A DNA stretch of 64,000 nt from Bradyrhizobium sp. CB82 (GTDB lineage Bacteria > Pseudomonadota > Alphaproteobacteria > Rhizobiales > Xanthobacteraceae). Made by a program: the position numbers and the translations under genes. Below, in pieces: positions 56,196-64,000 of this stretch (its first letter is position 1; the number at the start of each line of letters is the position of its first letter). The DNA lies in assembly GCF_029714405.1 (NCBI RefSeq), contig NZ_CP121650.1:1116001-1180000 (forward strand), written 5' to 3'. Under the pieces are notes generated by a model. It saw nothing but the letters and a program-made list of their open reading frames with translations. It was not told the origin of the DNA and searched no databases.

Positions 56196-57548
56196 ATGAG
56201 AGCGGATCTTGCGGTGAGCTATGGCGACGAACGTCTGCCGCGCTATACGAGCTACCCGACCGCCCCGCATTTCTCGCCCGCCGTCGGCGCCGAGGCTTAC
56301 GGCCAATGGCTCGCCGAGCTTCCCGCCAGCGTCAACGCCTCGCTCTATCTGCACGTGCCGTTCTGCCGCAAGATGTGCTGGTACTGCGGCTGCCACACCC
56401 AGATCGCCCGTCGCGACGATCTGATCTCGGCCTATCAGCGGACGCTGCGCCGCGAGGTCGGCCTTGTGGCCGACACGATCGGCCGCCGCATCAAGGTCGC
56501 GCACATCCATTTCGGCGGCGGCACGCCGACGATCATGGCGCCCGAGGCCTTCACGGAATTGATGGCTTCGATCCGGCAGGCGTACTTCGTGCTGCCGTCA
56601 GCCGAGATCGCGATCGAGATCGATCCGCGGACGCAGACGCAAGAGATGACCGACGCGCTGGCGCTTGCCGGCGTCAACCGCGCGAGCCTCGGCGTGCAGA
56701 GTTTCGATCCGCGCGTGCAGCTCGCGATCAACCGCGTGCAGAGCTTCGAACAGACCGCTGCCGTCACCCGGAATCTGCGGCGCGCCGGCATCAAGGGCGT
56801 CAATTTCGACCTGATCTACGGCCTGCCGCACCAGACCATCGCCTCCTGTCTCGACACCGTGCGGCGCAGCCTGGAGCTCGCGCCCGACCGCTTCTCGGTG
56901 TTCGGCTATGCTCATGTGCCGGCCTTCAAGAAGCACCAGCGCAAGATCGATGAGGCGGTCCTGCCCGACGGCCTCGCGCGTAACGATCAGGCCTGCGCGA
57001 TCGCCAACGCGCTGAAGGGTGCCGGGTATGTGCAGATCGGGCTCGACCATTTCGCGCGGCCGGACGACGCCATGGCGCTCGCTTTCGGCAACAAGACGCT
57101 GCGCCGCAATTTCCAGGGCTACACGACCGATGTGAGCGACGTTCTGCTCGGCTTCGGCGCCAGCGCCATCGGTCATTTGCCGCAGGGCTATGTCCAGAAC
57201 GAGGTGTCGATCGTCGGCTACGCGAAGGCTATCGAGGCCGGCCGGCTGGCAACCGTCAAGGGCTACGCGCTGACCGGCGACGACCGGCTGCGGGCCGACA
57301 TCATCGAGCGCATCATGTGCGACTACGGTGCCGATCTCGGCGCGATCTGCGCCCGCCATGGCGCGAGAGCCGATGCGATGCTGCAATCCGCGCCGCGGTT
57401 GAAGACGCTGATCTCCGACGGCGTGGTCAGGCTCGACGGCGACCAGCTCGCGATCGCCAGGGGTTCCCGCTTCCTCGTCCGCAGCGTCGCCGCCGCCTTC
57501 GATGCGCATCTGGACGCCGCCAAGCAGCTGCACAGCCGGGCGGTGTGA
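56196..57548 (+). CDS. hemN: Oxygen-independent coproporphyrinogen III oxidase
   Basis: A 450-residue radical SAM enzyme that makes protoporphyrinogen IX without oxygen, needed for heme in anaerobic or microaerobic growth. The [4Fe-4S] motif C57-x3-C61-x2-C64 is in [17 protein letters not shown] and is followed by C66, as in HemN rather than the HemW type. [20 protein letters not shown] and the C-terminal HemN domain are intact. It is divergent from the broken nirK and begins 95 bp from the end of its similarity. It lies near denitrification genes in many relatives; FNR-type control is expected but no clear box is seen. Confidence 0.96.
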   Translation: MRADLAVSYGDERLPRYTSYPTAPHFSPAVGAEAYGQWLAELPASVNASLYLHVPFCRKMCWYCGCHTQIARRDDLISAYQRTLRREVGLVADTIGRRIKVAHIHFGGGTPTIMAPEAFTELMASIRQAYFVLPSAEIAIEIDPRTQTQEMTDALALAGVNRASLGVQSFDPRVQLAINRVQSFEQTAAVTRNLRRAGIKGVNFDLIYGLPHQTIASCLDTVRRSLELAPDRFSVFGYAHVPAFKKHQRKIDEAVLPDGLARNDQACAIANALKGAGYVQIGLDHFARPDDAMALAFGNKTLRRNFQGYTTDVSDVLLGFGASAIGHLPQGYVQNEVSIVGYAKAIEAGRLATVKGYALTGDDRLRADIIERIMCDYGADLGAICARHGARADAMLQSAPRLKTLISDGVVRLDGDQLAIARGSRFLVRSVAAAFDAHLDAAKQLHSRAV

Positions 57549-57554
57549 GTTCTC

Positions 57555-57785
57555 TCCACCGTCTTCCGGGGGCGCCACTTGGCGCGAGCCACTTAGCTCG
57601 CTGTACGATGGGACTCCGGGACTCGCGCTGTTGCGCGCCCCGACCTCGCCCCGCTGGGGAGAGGATTGCATCGAAGATGCAACCCGGGTGAGGTGAGCCT
57701 CCGCGAGTCTCTCCGCTTCCGTAATTGTGGAGGCAGCCCTCACCCCGATCCTCTACCCGTAAGAACGGGGAGAGGGAGGTGAAGC
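57555..57785. repeat. CCTCTCCCC-type repeat cluster G between hemN and the sensor kinase
   Basis: Two loosely inverted blocks: one around GCCCCGCTGGGGAGAGGATTG...GGGTGAGG (57647-57693), the other around CCTCACCCCGATCCTCTACCC...GGGGAGAGGGAGG (57738-57780). They are relatives of repeat C. They sit between two convergent genes. Confidence 0.75.
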
Positions 57786-57800
57786 AGCAGTGCTTGTGGC

Positions 57801-60800
57801 CTAGGCCCTTGCCAGCGACGGGGCGAATACAACCTCGATCAGCGTGCCGGTGTTCGCCGCGCTCTTGATGTTGAACCTGGCGCGGTTGGCTTCGACCAGC
57901 GCCCGCGTCAGGGACAGGCTGAGGCCTGCGCTTTCCGAAGCGTCCGGGGGCGGCGGAGTGCGGAACGGCTCCATGGCGGCGGCGACTTCCTTCTCCGAAA
58001 GGCCGTGACCGGTGTCGCGGATGCGCAAGGCGACCTCGCCGCGGTCGGTGAGCGCGGTGGAGACGATGACCTGGCCGCCGGCGCTGGCGAGCCGGATCGA
58101 ATTGCCGATCAGGTTCATGGTGACCTGCCGCAGCGCGCGGGCATCGGCCGAAATCTGCGGCAGCGCATGCGCGAGCGAGGTACGGATGATGATGCGCTCG
58201 CGGTTGGCCTGTGGCTGCATTACCGCCACGCAGGCCTCGACGAGATCGTTGAGGTTGAGATTGCCGAAGGTGAGATCGAGCTTGCCGGTCTCGATCCGCG
58301 AAAGCTCCGAGAGATCGTCGATGATCGCGATCACGCGCTCGCCGGAGGCACGGATGTCCTTCATGTAGTCGCCATAGCGCTCGTTGCCGAGCGCGCCGAA
58401 GCGCTCGGAGATCATCACCTCGGCAAAACCGATGATGGCGTTGAGCGGGGTGCGGATCTCGTGGCTGATGCGCGCCAGCATGTCGGCCTTGGCGTTCGCC
58501 GCGCCGTCAGCGAGGCGCTGCGCCTGCTTCAATTCGCTCTCGCCCTTCTTGCTCTGGGAGAGATCGCGGAACACGGCGAAGAAGTTCGGACCATCGGGCT
58601 GGGTGCGGCCCATGATCATGGCAAGCGGAATGACGCCGCCCTTGCACTCGCGGCCCAGCACCTCGCGGCCATGGTCGAGCAGGCTCGCGATGTTGCCGCC
58701 CCTGATGCTGTCGAGATAGTCAATGACCACGCGCTGGCTTTCCGGCGCGAACAGAGTGGCTAGGTTCTGCTGCAACAGCGCCTCGCCGTCATAGCCGAAC
58801 AGCGCCTCGGCGCTGCGGTTGCAGGCGTGGATGTTGCCCTCGGCATCGAACATGATGATGCCTTCGGCCGTGGTGTCGAGGATGGCGGCGAGATCTTCTG
58901 CGTTGGCCTGACCGGCCTCAAACTCCGGCTCTTCCTCGAACTCGGGCTCAGGCTCTTGCTCGAACTCTTGCGGCGTGGTCAGGGCTTCGGCAATGGCTGG
59001 CGCAGCTGGCGGCAGCGTGCAGATCAGCGCGTGTGCGGTGTCGCCGTCCCAGGCGATGGTGTGCAGGCGGGCTTCGGTCGCATCGGAGCCGTCGGTCGCG
59101 CTGATCGTCACCGGCGTGCCGGCCTCCGAGGTGCTGCTCTCGGAGGACACGCCCGGCGCGACATAGAGCGCGTCCAACCCGCCGGCTTCCTCCAGCGCAT
59201 CCAGGCTGCCATGGCCGACACGCGCGAGGAAGGCGGGATTGGCATAGAGCAGGCGGTCGAGCCGGTAGATCAGGATGCCCGATGGCACGAGATCGAGCAG
59301 CGGGCGGTCGCGCAAGGGTTCGCCGCGTGGCGTCGGCTCGGGCTCGGTCAGCCACTCGGCCAGTGCGCGCGGCGCCGCCTCCGCGGGCGAGGCAGAAGGC
59401 TCTTCCGCGATTGCCTGCGTCGTCTCTTGCGGCTCGACGGAGGCTGCGGCCGCATCCCTCTCGCGCTCGAGCCGCTCGGACAATTGCCGGGCGAGCTCGT
59501 TGAAGGCGGAGTTTTCGACCGGCGTCAGCGTCGGCGATTTCGTGTCGCCGAGCGGACGGAACGGCACGACATTGGGGGGCGTTTCCACTTGGTGATCCAA
59601 ATCGGCTTGTTGTGAATTCGCGTCGATGATCGGCTCAGGCAGTTCGGCAATGGGCTCTGGAATGTCTGGCACGACGGGCGGCTCTCGCTCCGGCTCGGTG
59701 ACGGGCTCGATCGTGTCGGCCGAGAAGCGTTGCGGGGCGGGCGGATCGGTGAACAGCTCGAAGCGCCGCAAGGCATCGAGCCGGTTGAGGCCATCGAGAT
59801 CGCGGCAGACGCCAAAACCCTTGAAGCCCGCGAAATTGCGCATCCGGTCATAGATCGGAATGCCGGCGAGCTCGACCGGCAGCCGCTCGCCGCCATCGAC
59901 CGGCCACTTCACGGTGATGCCGGCCCAGGTGTCGCGGGTGGCGAGGGCTTTGGCGACGCGCCCCTCGGGATCGAGCGCAAATTCTTCCGCGATCTCCGAC
60001 CACAGGCGGCCGAAACCGGCGGCGGTGTGCGCGCCCATCAGGCGGACGAAATCGTCCGAGCCGAGCACGAAGCGGCCGACCGCGTCCATCTGCCACAGGA
60101 AGCGCATGGGCTGATTGCGCGGCGTGGCGGGCGGGTCCGCGGCTGGTGGCGGCTGGTCCATGGCCGCACTGATCGGCGCGGCTTTTGGCGAGACAATGTC
60201 TTTGTCCGGGTTATCAACCGCCTGTTTGCTGCTGGCTGCTTCCGGTGTGGGCGTTTCCAGCTCGGCGAAAGCGTCGAACAGTGCGAATTCGGCCGGTGCC
60301 TCGTTGGTCAGCGCCGGCTGCTCGTAGTCGGGCAGCGGCGTTGCGGGAGGCTTGGATTGAACGGGCTCGACGCCCGGTGCCTCGGGCGCAGCCTCCGGCC
60401 CGACGTAGCGGGGCGCCAGCGGGCCCTGCGTTGCGCCGGGCTCGAACAGCGCGACGAGGCCGGTATCGGCCCCCACGCCAACCCGTTGCAGTACCATGTG
60501 GCCGATGCCGAGCGGTGTCTTCGCCCGCCCTTGCGCGAGCGCAGCGCTGCGCGCCTGATCGAGGCCTGCCGCGGTGAGATCGGGGAAGCCGAGCAGGACG
60601 CGCGCGGTCTCGCTCGCGCCGATGAACAGGCCGTCCGATGCGAAGGCCGCCATCGGCACCGCTGCGCCTTCGACCAGGCGCCGCAGCCGTTCGACCAGCG
60701 GCATGACGCGGCCGCTGGTCGACATCGCGTTGACCAGCACGCCGTGGCTGCCGTCGGGAAATTCGAGCCGAGCGCAGGCGCAGGTCATCAACGTGCCGAG

Positions 60801-61082
60801 CGAGGCACCGAAGCCGTGCAGCCGCTCGAGCCGCACCGCGCCGCGGACCCGCAGGCGTCGGCCGAGCTGCGCGACCTGGCGGCGGTGCGGATCGGCGGGC
60901 CCGAAGCTCTTCCTGGCGAGCTCGGTGGCATTGGCCGCGCCGAACAGTTTTGCACCGACCGGATTGGCCCAGACCACCCGCGCGCCGTCGATCGACCACA
61001 GCCATGCCGGCAAGGGAGAGGTCGCATGCACGGCCAGCCGCGGATCGCCCACGCCTCGCAACTGGAAATCCGAACTATTCAT
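57801..61082 (-). CDS. PAS sensor histidine kinase, PdhS/PleC-DivJ-like
   Basis: 1093 residues, no signal peptide or clear membrane segment, so cytoplasmic. An N-terminal PAS-like part (about 15-100), a long Pro/Glu/Ala-rich middle, and further PAS domains at about 600-680 and 735-850 precede the kinase core. H874 in ARISHEIRTPLNAIIGFAEVM is the phospho-acceptor. The H-box and following dimerisation helices resemble PdhS/PleC/DivJ, which act on DivK. N-box MNLIGNSI and G1 box DTGHG are intact, but the G2 box reads SAGLSL where GTGLGL is usual. A CtrA-like box lies upstream (61147-61161). The polar cell-cycle role is inference. Confidence 0.9.
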   Translation of the reverse strand: MNSSDFQLRGVGDPRLAVHATSPLPAWLWSIDGARVVWANPVGAKLFGAANATELARKSFGPADPHRRQVAQLGRRLRVRGAVRLERLHGFGASLGTLMTCACARLEFPDGSHGVLVNAMSTSGRVMPLVERLRRLVEGAAVPMAAFASDGLFIGASETARVLLGFPDLTAAGLDQARSAALAQGRAKTPLGIGHMVLQRVGVGADTGLVALFEPGATQGPLAPRYVGPEAAPEAPGVEPVQSKPPATPLPDYEQPALTNEAPAEFALFDAFAELETPTPEAASSKQAVDNPDKDIVSPKAAPISAAMDQPPPAADPPATPRNQPMRFLWQMDAVGRFVLGSDDFVRLMGAHTAAGFGRLWSEIAEEFALDPEGRVAKALATRDTWAGITVKWPVDGGERLPVELAGIPIYDRMRNFAGFKGFGVCRDLDGLNRLDALRRFELFTDPPAPQRFSADTIEPVTEPEREPPVVPDIPEPIAELPEPIIDANSQQADLDHQVETPPNVVPFRPLGDTKSPTLTPVENSAFNELARQLSERLERERDAAAASVEPQETTQAIAEEPSASPAEAAPRALAEWLTEPEPTPRGEPLRDRPLLDLVPSGILIYRLDRLLYANPAFLARVGHGSLDALEEAGGLDALYVAPGVSSESSTSEAGTPVTISATDGSDATEARLHTIAWDGDTAHALICTLPPAAPAIAEALTTPQEFEQEPEPEFEEEPEFEAGQANAEDLAAILDTTAEGIIMFDAEGNIHACNRSAEALFGYDGEALLQQNLATLFAPESQRVVIDYLDSIRGGNIASLLDHGREVLGRECKGGVIPLAMIMGRTQPDGPNFFAVFRDLSQSKKGESELKQAQRLADGAANAKADMLARISHEIRTPLNAIIGFAEVMISERFGALGNERYGDYMKDIRASGERVIAIIDDLSELSRIETGKLDLTFGNLNLNDLVEACVAVMQPQANRERIIIRTSLAHALPQISADARALRQVTMNLIGNSIRLASAGGQVIVSTALTDRGEVALRIRDTGHGLSEKEVAAAMEPFRTPPPPDASESAGLSLSLTRALVEANRARFNIKSAANTGTLIEVVFAPSLARA

Positions 61083-61403
61083 CCAACCGGCTTGTTTTGA
61101 TGGTCACGCAACTCTTGATCGCAAGGCTGCCGCGGGAATGGCAGCCTTAAGAAAGGGTTAGTATCGCCTGCGCCCGCCTTCAGGTCCACGGGCTGGCCGC
61201 GATAACCTTAATCTGGCTGAACCCGCAAGCCCGCCCGCGCGTTGCATGTGGGCAAGGGCTGTGGGGCCTTACGGAAGCGGGCCGCCATCGCGCCGTGTCA
61301 CACCGGCCGGGCCATTCGCCGCTACGCTGGCGGCGCTTCCAAAATAACGGCCGGCCCAAAGAAGGGCGGTCAAGGCCGAGACCAGAGCAACAGGAGTGGC
61401 AGC
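61083..61403. promoter_or_regulatory. Divergent intergenic region with CtrA-like box (61147-61161)
   Basis: 321 bp between the kinase and the first phasin gene. TTAA-N7-TTAG at 61147-61161 nearly fits the CtrA consensus TTAA-N7-TTAA; read on the minus strand it is CTAACCCTTTCTTAA, upstream of the kinase. The rest shows no recognisable feature apart from the AGGAG of the phasin gene. Confidence 0.5.
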
Positions 61404-61787
61404 ATGAGCGAACCAGCCCGTGAACATTTTGAGATTCCGCAGGAGATGCGATCCATGGCGGAGACGAGCTTCAAGCAGGCGCGTGAGGCGTTCGAGAAGT
61501 TCCTCAGCGGCGCCGAGGCCGCGGCCGGCTCGATCGAGGAGCGGGGCGAGAGCATGCGCGCCGGGGCGAAGGATATCACGACCCGGGCGCTCTCTTTCGC
61601 CGAGACCAACGTGCAGGCCTCGCTCGACTACGCCCAGTCGCTGATCCACGCCAAGGATCTGTCCGAGATCATGCGGCTGCACAGCGAATATGTGCAGGCC
61701 CAGATGCGCGCGCTCGCCGAGCAGGCCAGCGAAATGGGCCAGGCCGTCAGTCGCGCCGCCATCGACGCGACCAAGCCGAAGCACTGA
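61404..61787 (+). CDS. Phasin, copy 1
   Basis: A 127-residue amphipathic helical protein of the phasin family (granule-coating protein of polyhydroxybutyrate). It contains the alternation MRSMAETSFKQAREAFEKFLSGAEAA, TRALSFAETNVQASLDYAQSLIHAKDLSEIMRLHSEYVQAQMRALAEQ. ATG 61404 is preceded by AGGAG (61392-61396). The family shares the pattern A..SF.QARE.YEK at the start and (S/T)LDYAQ.L..AKD near the middle. Together with the second copy it supports PHB storage. Confidence 0.92.
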   Translation: MSEPAREHFEIPQEMRSMAETSFKQAREAFEKFLSGAEAAAGSIEERGESMRAGAKDITTRALSFAETNVQASLDYAQSLIHAKDLSEIMRLHSEYVQAQMRALAEQASEMGQAVSRAAIDATKPKH

Positions 61788-62319
61788 GAGCCAGGAATGT
61801 CTTCCGCCGCGCGACCAACGGGTCCGCGCAGAAGCGCGGCCCGGTGACAGGCTCCGTCGCGAGCGCGGAATCCATTCACCCGCGGACTCTGTGGCCCGAC
61901 TCCCTCGCTCCGCTCGGGCCGCGGGCTCGCTCAACCTCTCCCGCTTGCGGGGGAGGTCGGCGCGACGCGACGCGCCGGGTGGGGGCTCTTTCCGCATCGG
62001 GGGTGTCCCGTTGCGGCGACACCCTCTCCCCAGCCCTCTCCTGCAAGCGGGAGAGGGAGCGGACCGCCTTCGTGACCCCTCGGCCACTCGCAACCCCAGG
62101 GTTCCCCGGGCAGGAACTACCGCTTCACCGGGATTAAATTGCGGCGCTGCACCTCGGATTGCTTTGCGTTGCACAATGTTGACATGATATCCGTAGAATA
62201 TCGGAGGCGCTGGGCGAGCCATCTCGTTTTAAGCGTTTCCACCTCGACCGTACCCGCCATCTTGGCCGGCGGGCGCGCCAGACGGCTCACTCATTCTTCG
62301 ACCATTGTGAGGGATAACC
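61788..62319. other. Intergenic region between the two phasin genes, carrying repeat D copy 2
   Basis: 532 bp. Its centre (61916-62062) is repeat D. The first 120 bp hold scattered GC-rich palindromes, and the last 150 bp are less GC-rich and probably hold the promoter of the second phasin gene. I see no further gene. Confidence 0.6.
61916..62062. repeat. Bipartite repeat D, copy 2
   Basis: It has the same flank (GGGCCGCGGGCTCG) and first arm CCTCTCCCGCTTGCGGGGGA as the copy at 32366-32508, followed by GGGTGGGGGCTC and the inverted arm CTCTCCTGCAAGCGGGAGAGG. The centre differs in length and sequence. Confidence 0.9.
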
Positions 62320-62754
62320 ATGACAGGTGCGACTGATCCATTCTCCGCCTCGATCATTCCGTTCGAGGTCCCGGAGCAGATGCGTGCGTTCGCTGAAAAG
62401 GGCGTGTCACAGGCCCGCGAAAGCTACGCCAAGTTCAAGGATGCTGCCGAGAGTCAGAACGGCACCATCGAGGCGGTGTTCACCTCCGCCAACAAGGGCA
62501 TTGGCGAGTACACCGCCAAGCTGATGGAGTTCATGAAGGCCAACACCAGCGCACATCTGGACTTCGCCCAGGAGCTGCTTGGCCTCAAGTCGCCGGCAGA
62601 GGCGATGGAGCTGTGGACCACCCACTCCCGCAAGCAGCTCGAGACCTTCCAGGCCCAAGCCAAGGAGCTCGCCGAGATCGGCCAGCGCGTCGCCGCCGAG
62701 ACCGTCGAGCCGATCAAGGCCGGCGCCGCCAAGTTCTACAAGCCCGCCGCCTGA
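62320..62754 (+). CDS. Phasin, copy 2
   Basis: 144 residues of the same family: VPEQMRAFAEKGVSQARESYAKFKDAAE, then TSANKGIGEYTAKLMEFMKANTSAHLDFAQELLGLKSPAEAMELWTTHSRKQLETFQAQAKEL. It has a longer C-terminal helix ending in a Lys/Pro tail. The start is ATG 62320, with GAGGG upstream. It has its own strong terminator at 62779. The two copies are not identical, so are older paralogues rather than a recent duplication. Confidence 0.95.
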   Translation: MTGATDPFSASIIPFEVPEQMRAFAEKGVSQARESYAKFKDAAESQNGTIEAVFTSANKGIGEYTAKLMEFMKANTSAHLDFAQELLGLKSPAEAMELWTTHSRKQLETFQAQAKELAEIGQRVAAETVEPIKAGAAKFYKPAA

Positions 62755-62778
62755 GCCGATCGGCCCTTTTGGAATAAG

Positions 62779-62810
62779 AAACCCGGGCCCGACGGCCCGG
62801 GTTTTGTTTT
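62779..62810 (+). terminator. Rho-independent terminator of the second phasin gene
   Basis: An 11-bp GC-rich stem (62779-62789 with 62794-62804), loop CGAC, followed by TTGTTTT. Confidence 0.95.
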
Positions 62811-62947
62811 GGAATAAGGTGATTTACGCCGGATTTTAGCTTCGCTGCGGCCTTGCCAAACCGGGCCGTTGCACCTAGTTTCCGGCCCGTTCAGCCCCTT
62901 GGCAATCGGCCTTTTAAGGCAGCGCCCAAAGGCGGCTCGCGCGGAAT

Positions 62948-63024
62948 GCAGTTGTAGCTCAGTTGGTTAGAGCGCCTGTCTGTGGAACAGGAGGTCGGTG
63001 GTTCGAGCCCACCCAACTGTACCA
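62948..63024 (+). tRNA. tRNA-His (anticodon GUG)
   Basis: A 77-nt cloverleaf with encoded CCA (63022-63024). The acceptor stem pairs GCAGTTG with CAACTGT (one G-U). The D arm, the anticodon stem CCTGT/ACAGG with loop CTGTGGA (anticodon GTG), and the T arm GGTGG-TTCGAGC-CCACC are standard. Base 73 is A (63021), and the base before G1 is T (62947). So the extra G-1 and C73 of most bacterial tRNA-His are absent, as known in a clade of alphaproteobacteria. Confidence 0.97.
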
Positions 63025-63129
63025 GCGAAATCAATAACTCTGGCTTGCGCGGCGGCTTCCTCCCTCAGAAGTAACAGGCGACGTGACACGAGCTATTGCG
63101 GCAGATCTCATGAGAAATGAGAAAAACGA

Positions 63130-63157
63130 TTGCGCAAACGTTTTCGCATGCCATAAT
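63130..63157 (+). promoter_or_regulatory. Promoter with overlapping LacI-type operator
   Basis: TTGCGC (63130-63135), 16 nt, then CATAAT (63152-63157) form a candidate -35/-10 pair. The near-perfect 18-bp palindrome TGCGCAAACGTTTTCGCA (63131-63148), with central AAACGTTT, covers the -35 box and spacer and fits the LacI-family operator style. Binding by the gene downstream would give autorepression. Confidence 0.65.
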
Positions 63158-63204
63158 CGCTTAAAACTTGGATTGCTGAACAAAATCCAGGCCCGGGAGG
63201 GGAC

Positions 63205-64000
63205 GTGGCGACCATCGCCGATGTTGCTCGCAAGGCGGGCGTTTCGGTCTCGACCGTTTCGCATGTCGTGAACGGCACGCGGCGGGTTGCGCCGGACACG
63301 GCGCGGGCCGTGGAAGCGGCGATCGCCTCCTTGAGCTACCGTCCCAACATCATGGCGCGGAGCCTGAAGGCCGCTTCGACCCGCTCGGTCGGCATCGCCA
63401 TCTCCTCGATTTCCAATCCGTATTTCAGCGACATCATCTGTGCGATCGAAACCGAGTGCGCGCGCCTCGGCATGATGGTCTTTCTGTCCGATACCGAGGA
63501 CGACCCGGACCGGGAGCTCGAGGTCGTCATGGCGCTGCACCAACGGCGCGTCGACGGCATCATCCTCGCGCCGAGCCCCGATCCCGGGCGCCGCGCGCTC
63601 GCCTATCTGTCCGAGGTCGGGCTGCCCTGTGTGCTGGTCGATCGCATGCCCGATCCCGCCTTCGATCAGGTCGGCATCAACAACCGTGAGGCGATGCGCA
63701 ATCTCGTCGCGCGGGTCGCCGCGCACGGCCATCGCCGCATCGGCTATGTCGGCGGCAATCCTGGATTTGCGACCACGCTCGAGCGTATTGCCGGCTATCG
63801 CGAGGGCCTGGCCGGCGCCGGCGGCGTGATCGACGAACGCCTTCTCGTCACCGGCAGTGCGACGACGAACAGCGCGATGCAGGCGGCGGAGCGGCTCCTC
63901 GATCTCGATCAGCCTCCGACCGCACTGGTCGGCGGCAACAATCTCGCGACGATCGGCATCATGAAAGCAATTCACGGGCGCGGATTGCGGGTGCCGAAGG
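63205..64000 (+). CDS. LacI-family transcriptional regulator (partial, runs off the window)
   Basis: The 5' 265 codons are present. GTG 63205 with GGGAGG (63194-63200) upstream begins the helix-turn-helix IADVARKAGVSVSTVSHVVNG, followed by the hinge helix RPNIMARSLK and the periplasmic-binding-like sugar-sensor domain (VGIAISSISNPYFSDIICAIE, GIILAPSP, RRIGYVGG). There is no stop before the end. The sensed ligand is unknown; neighbouring genes beyond the window would tell. Confidence 0.95.
   Translation, partial: MATIADVARKAGVSVSTVSHVVNGTRRVAPDTARAVEAAIASLSYRPNIMARSLKAASTRSVGIAISSISNPYFSDIICAIETECARLGMMVFLSDTEDDPDRELEVVMALHQRRVDGIILAPSPDPGRRALAYLSEVGLPCVLVDRMPDPAFDQVGINNREAMRNLVARVAAHGHRRIGYVGGNPGFATTLERIAGYREGLAGAGGVIDERLLVTGSATTNSAMQAAERLLDLDQPPTALVGGNNLATIGIMKAIHGRGLRVPK

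Noticed and set aside
59730..61100. 456-residue plus-strand frame antisense to the sensor kinase
   Set aside because: Shadow frame with no domain, opposing a gene with clear PAS and kinase motifs.

Overview
The window reads as chromosome of a slow-growing alphaproteobacterium, most likely Bradyrhizobium or a close relative. The evidence is a GC-rich genome with strong third-position GC bias, alphaproteobacterial families (GapR/DUF2312, DUF1244, DUF465, aa3-oxidase subunit IV, three-gene PntAA/PntAB/PntB, phasins), a tRNA-His without G-1, and many intergenic palindromic repeats of the kind common in that genus. This placement is inference from recognised families; no search was run. I see no phage, insertion sequence, CRISPR array or rRNA.

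Layout. 1-5 kb: ftsH, a DUF3052 gene, a repeat-filled gap, a polytopic membrane protein and a lone Flp/Fap pilin. 5.2-6.0 kb: a decayed GT87 glycosyltransferase. 6-12 kb: TetR regulator, DUF1036-pyruvate kinase operon, DUF1244, gapR, a cyclase/TolB-like/TPR protein and DUF1801. 12-18.3 kb: cell-envelope genes on the minus strand (DUF882 peptidase-like protein, L,D-transpeptidase) and a sigma-54 response regulator. 18.4-23.7 kb: PepF-like M3 peptidase and a large membrane-spanning patatin protein. 24-31.3 kb: aa3-oxidase subunit IV, the proton-translocating transhydrogenase operon, a 56-residue protein, a hydrolase, an NhaD-like antiporter, ChaA and a cupin. 31.4-38.6 kb: two low-complexity or TPR envelope proteins, rpsU, aqpZ, purEK, a diguanylate cyclase and four very small proteins. 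38.7-42.7 kb: a LhgO-like oxidoreductase and a PAS-GGDEF-EAL protein. 42.8-51.2 kb: a GlpD-like dehydrogenase, a polyamine-type ABC transporter (ATPase plus two permeases), DUF6622, and a sugar-type ABC transporter (binding protein plus two permeases). 51.4-55 kb: AsmA and 3-oxoacid CoA-transferase. 55.2-57.5 kb: broken nirV and nirK next to intact hemN. 57.8-64 kb: a PdhS/PleC-like sensor kinase, two phasins, tRNA-His and the start of a LacI regulator.

Functionally this is mostly housekeeping: membrane protein quality control, redox and proton balance (transhydrogenase, antiporters, oxidase subunit), cell wall remodelling, purine synthesis, c-di-GMP signalling, and carbon storage or ketone metabolism (phasins, CoA-transferase).

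The most notable signals are the nirK-nirV remnant, a roughly 100-bp repeat that brackets two single genes (chaA and the glpD-like gene) as inverted pairs, and the patatin protein whose catalytic Ser and Asp lie about 700 residues apart around membrane segments.
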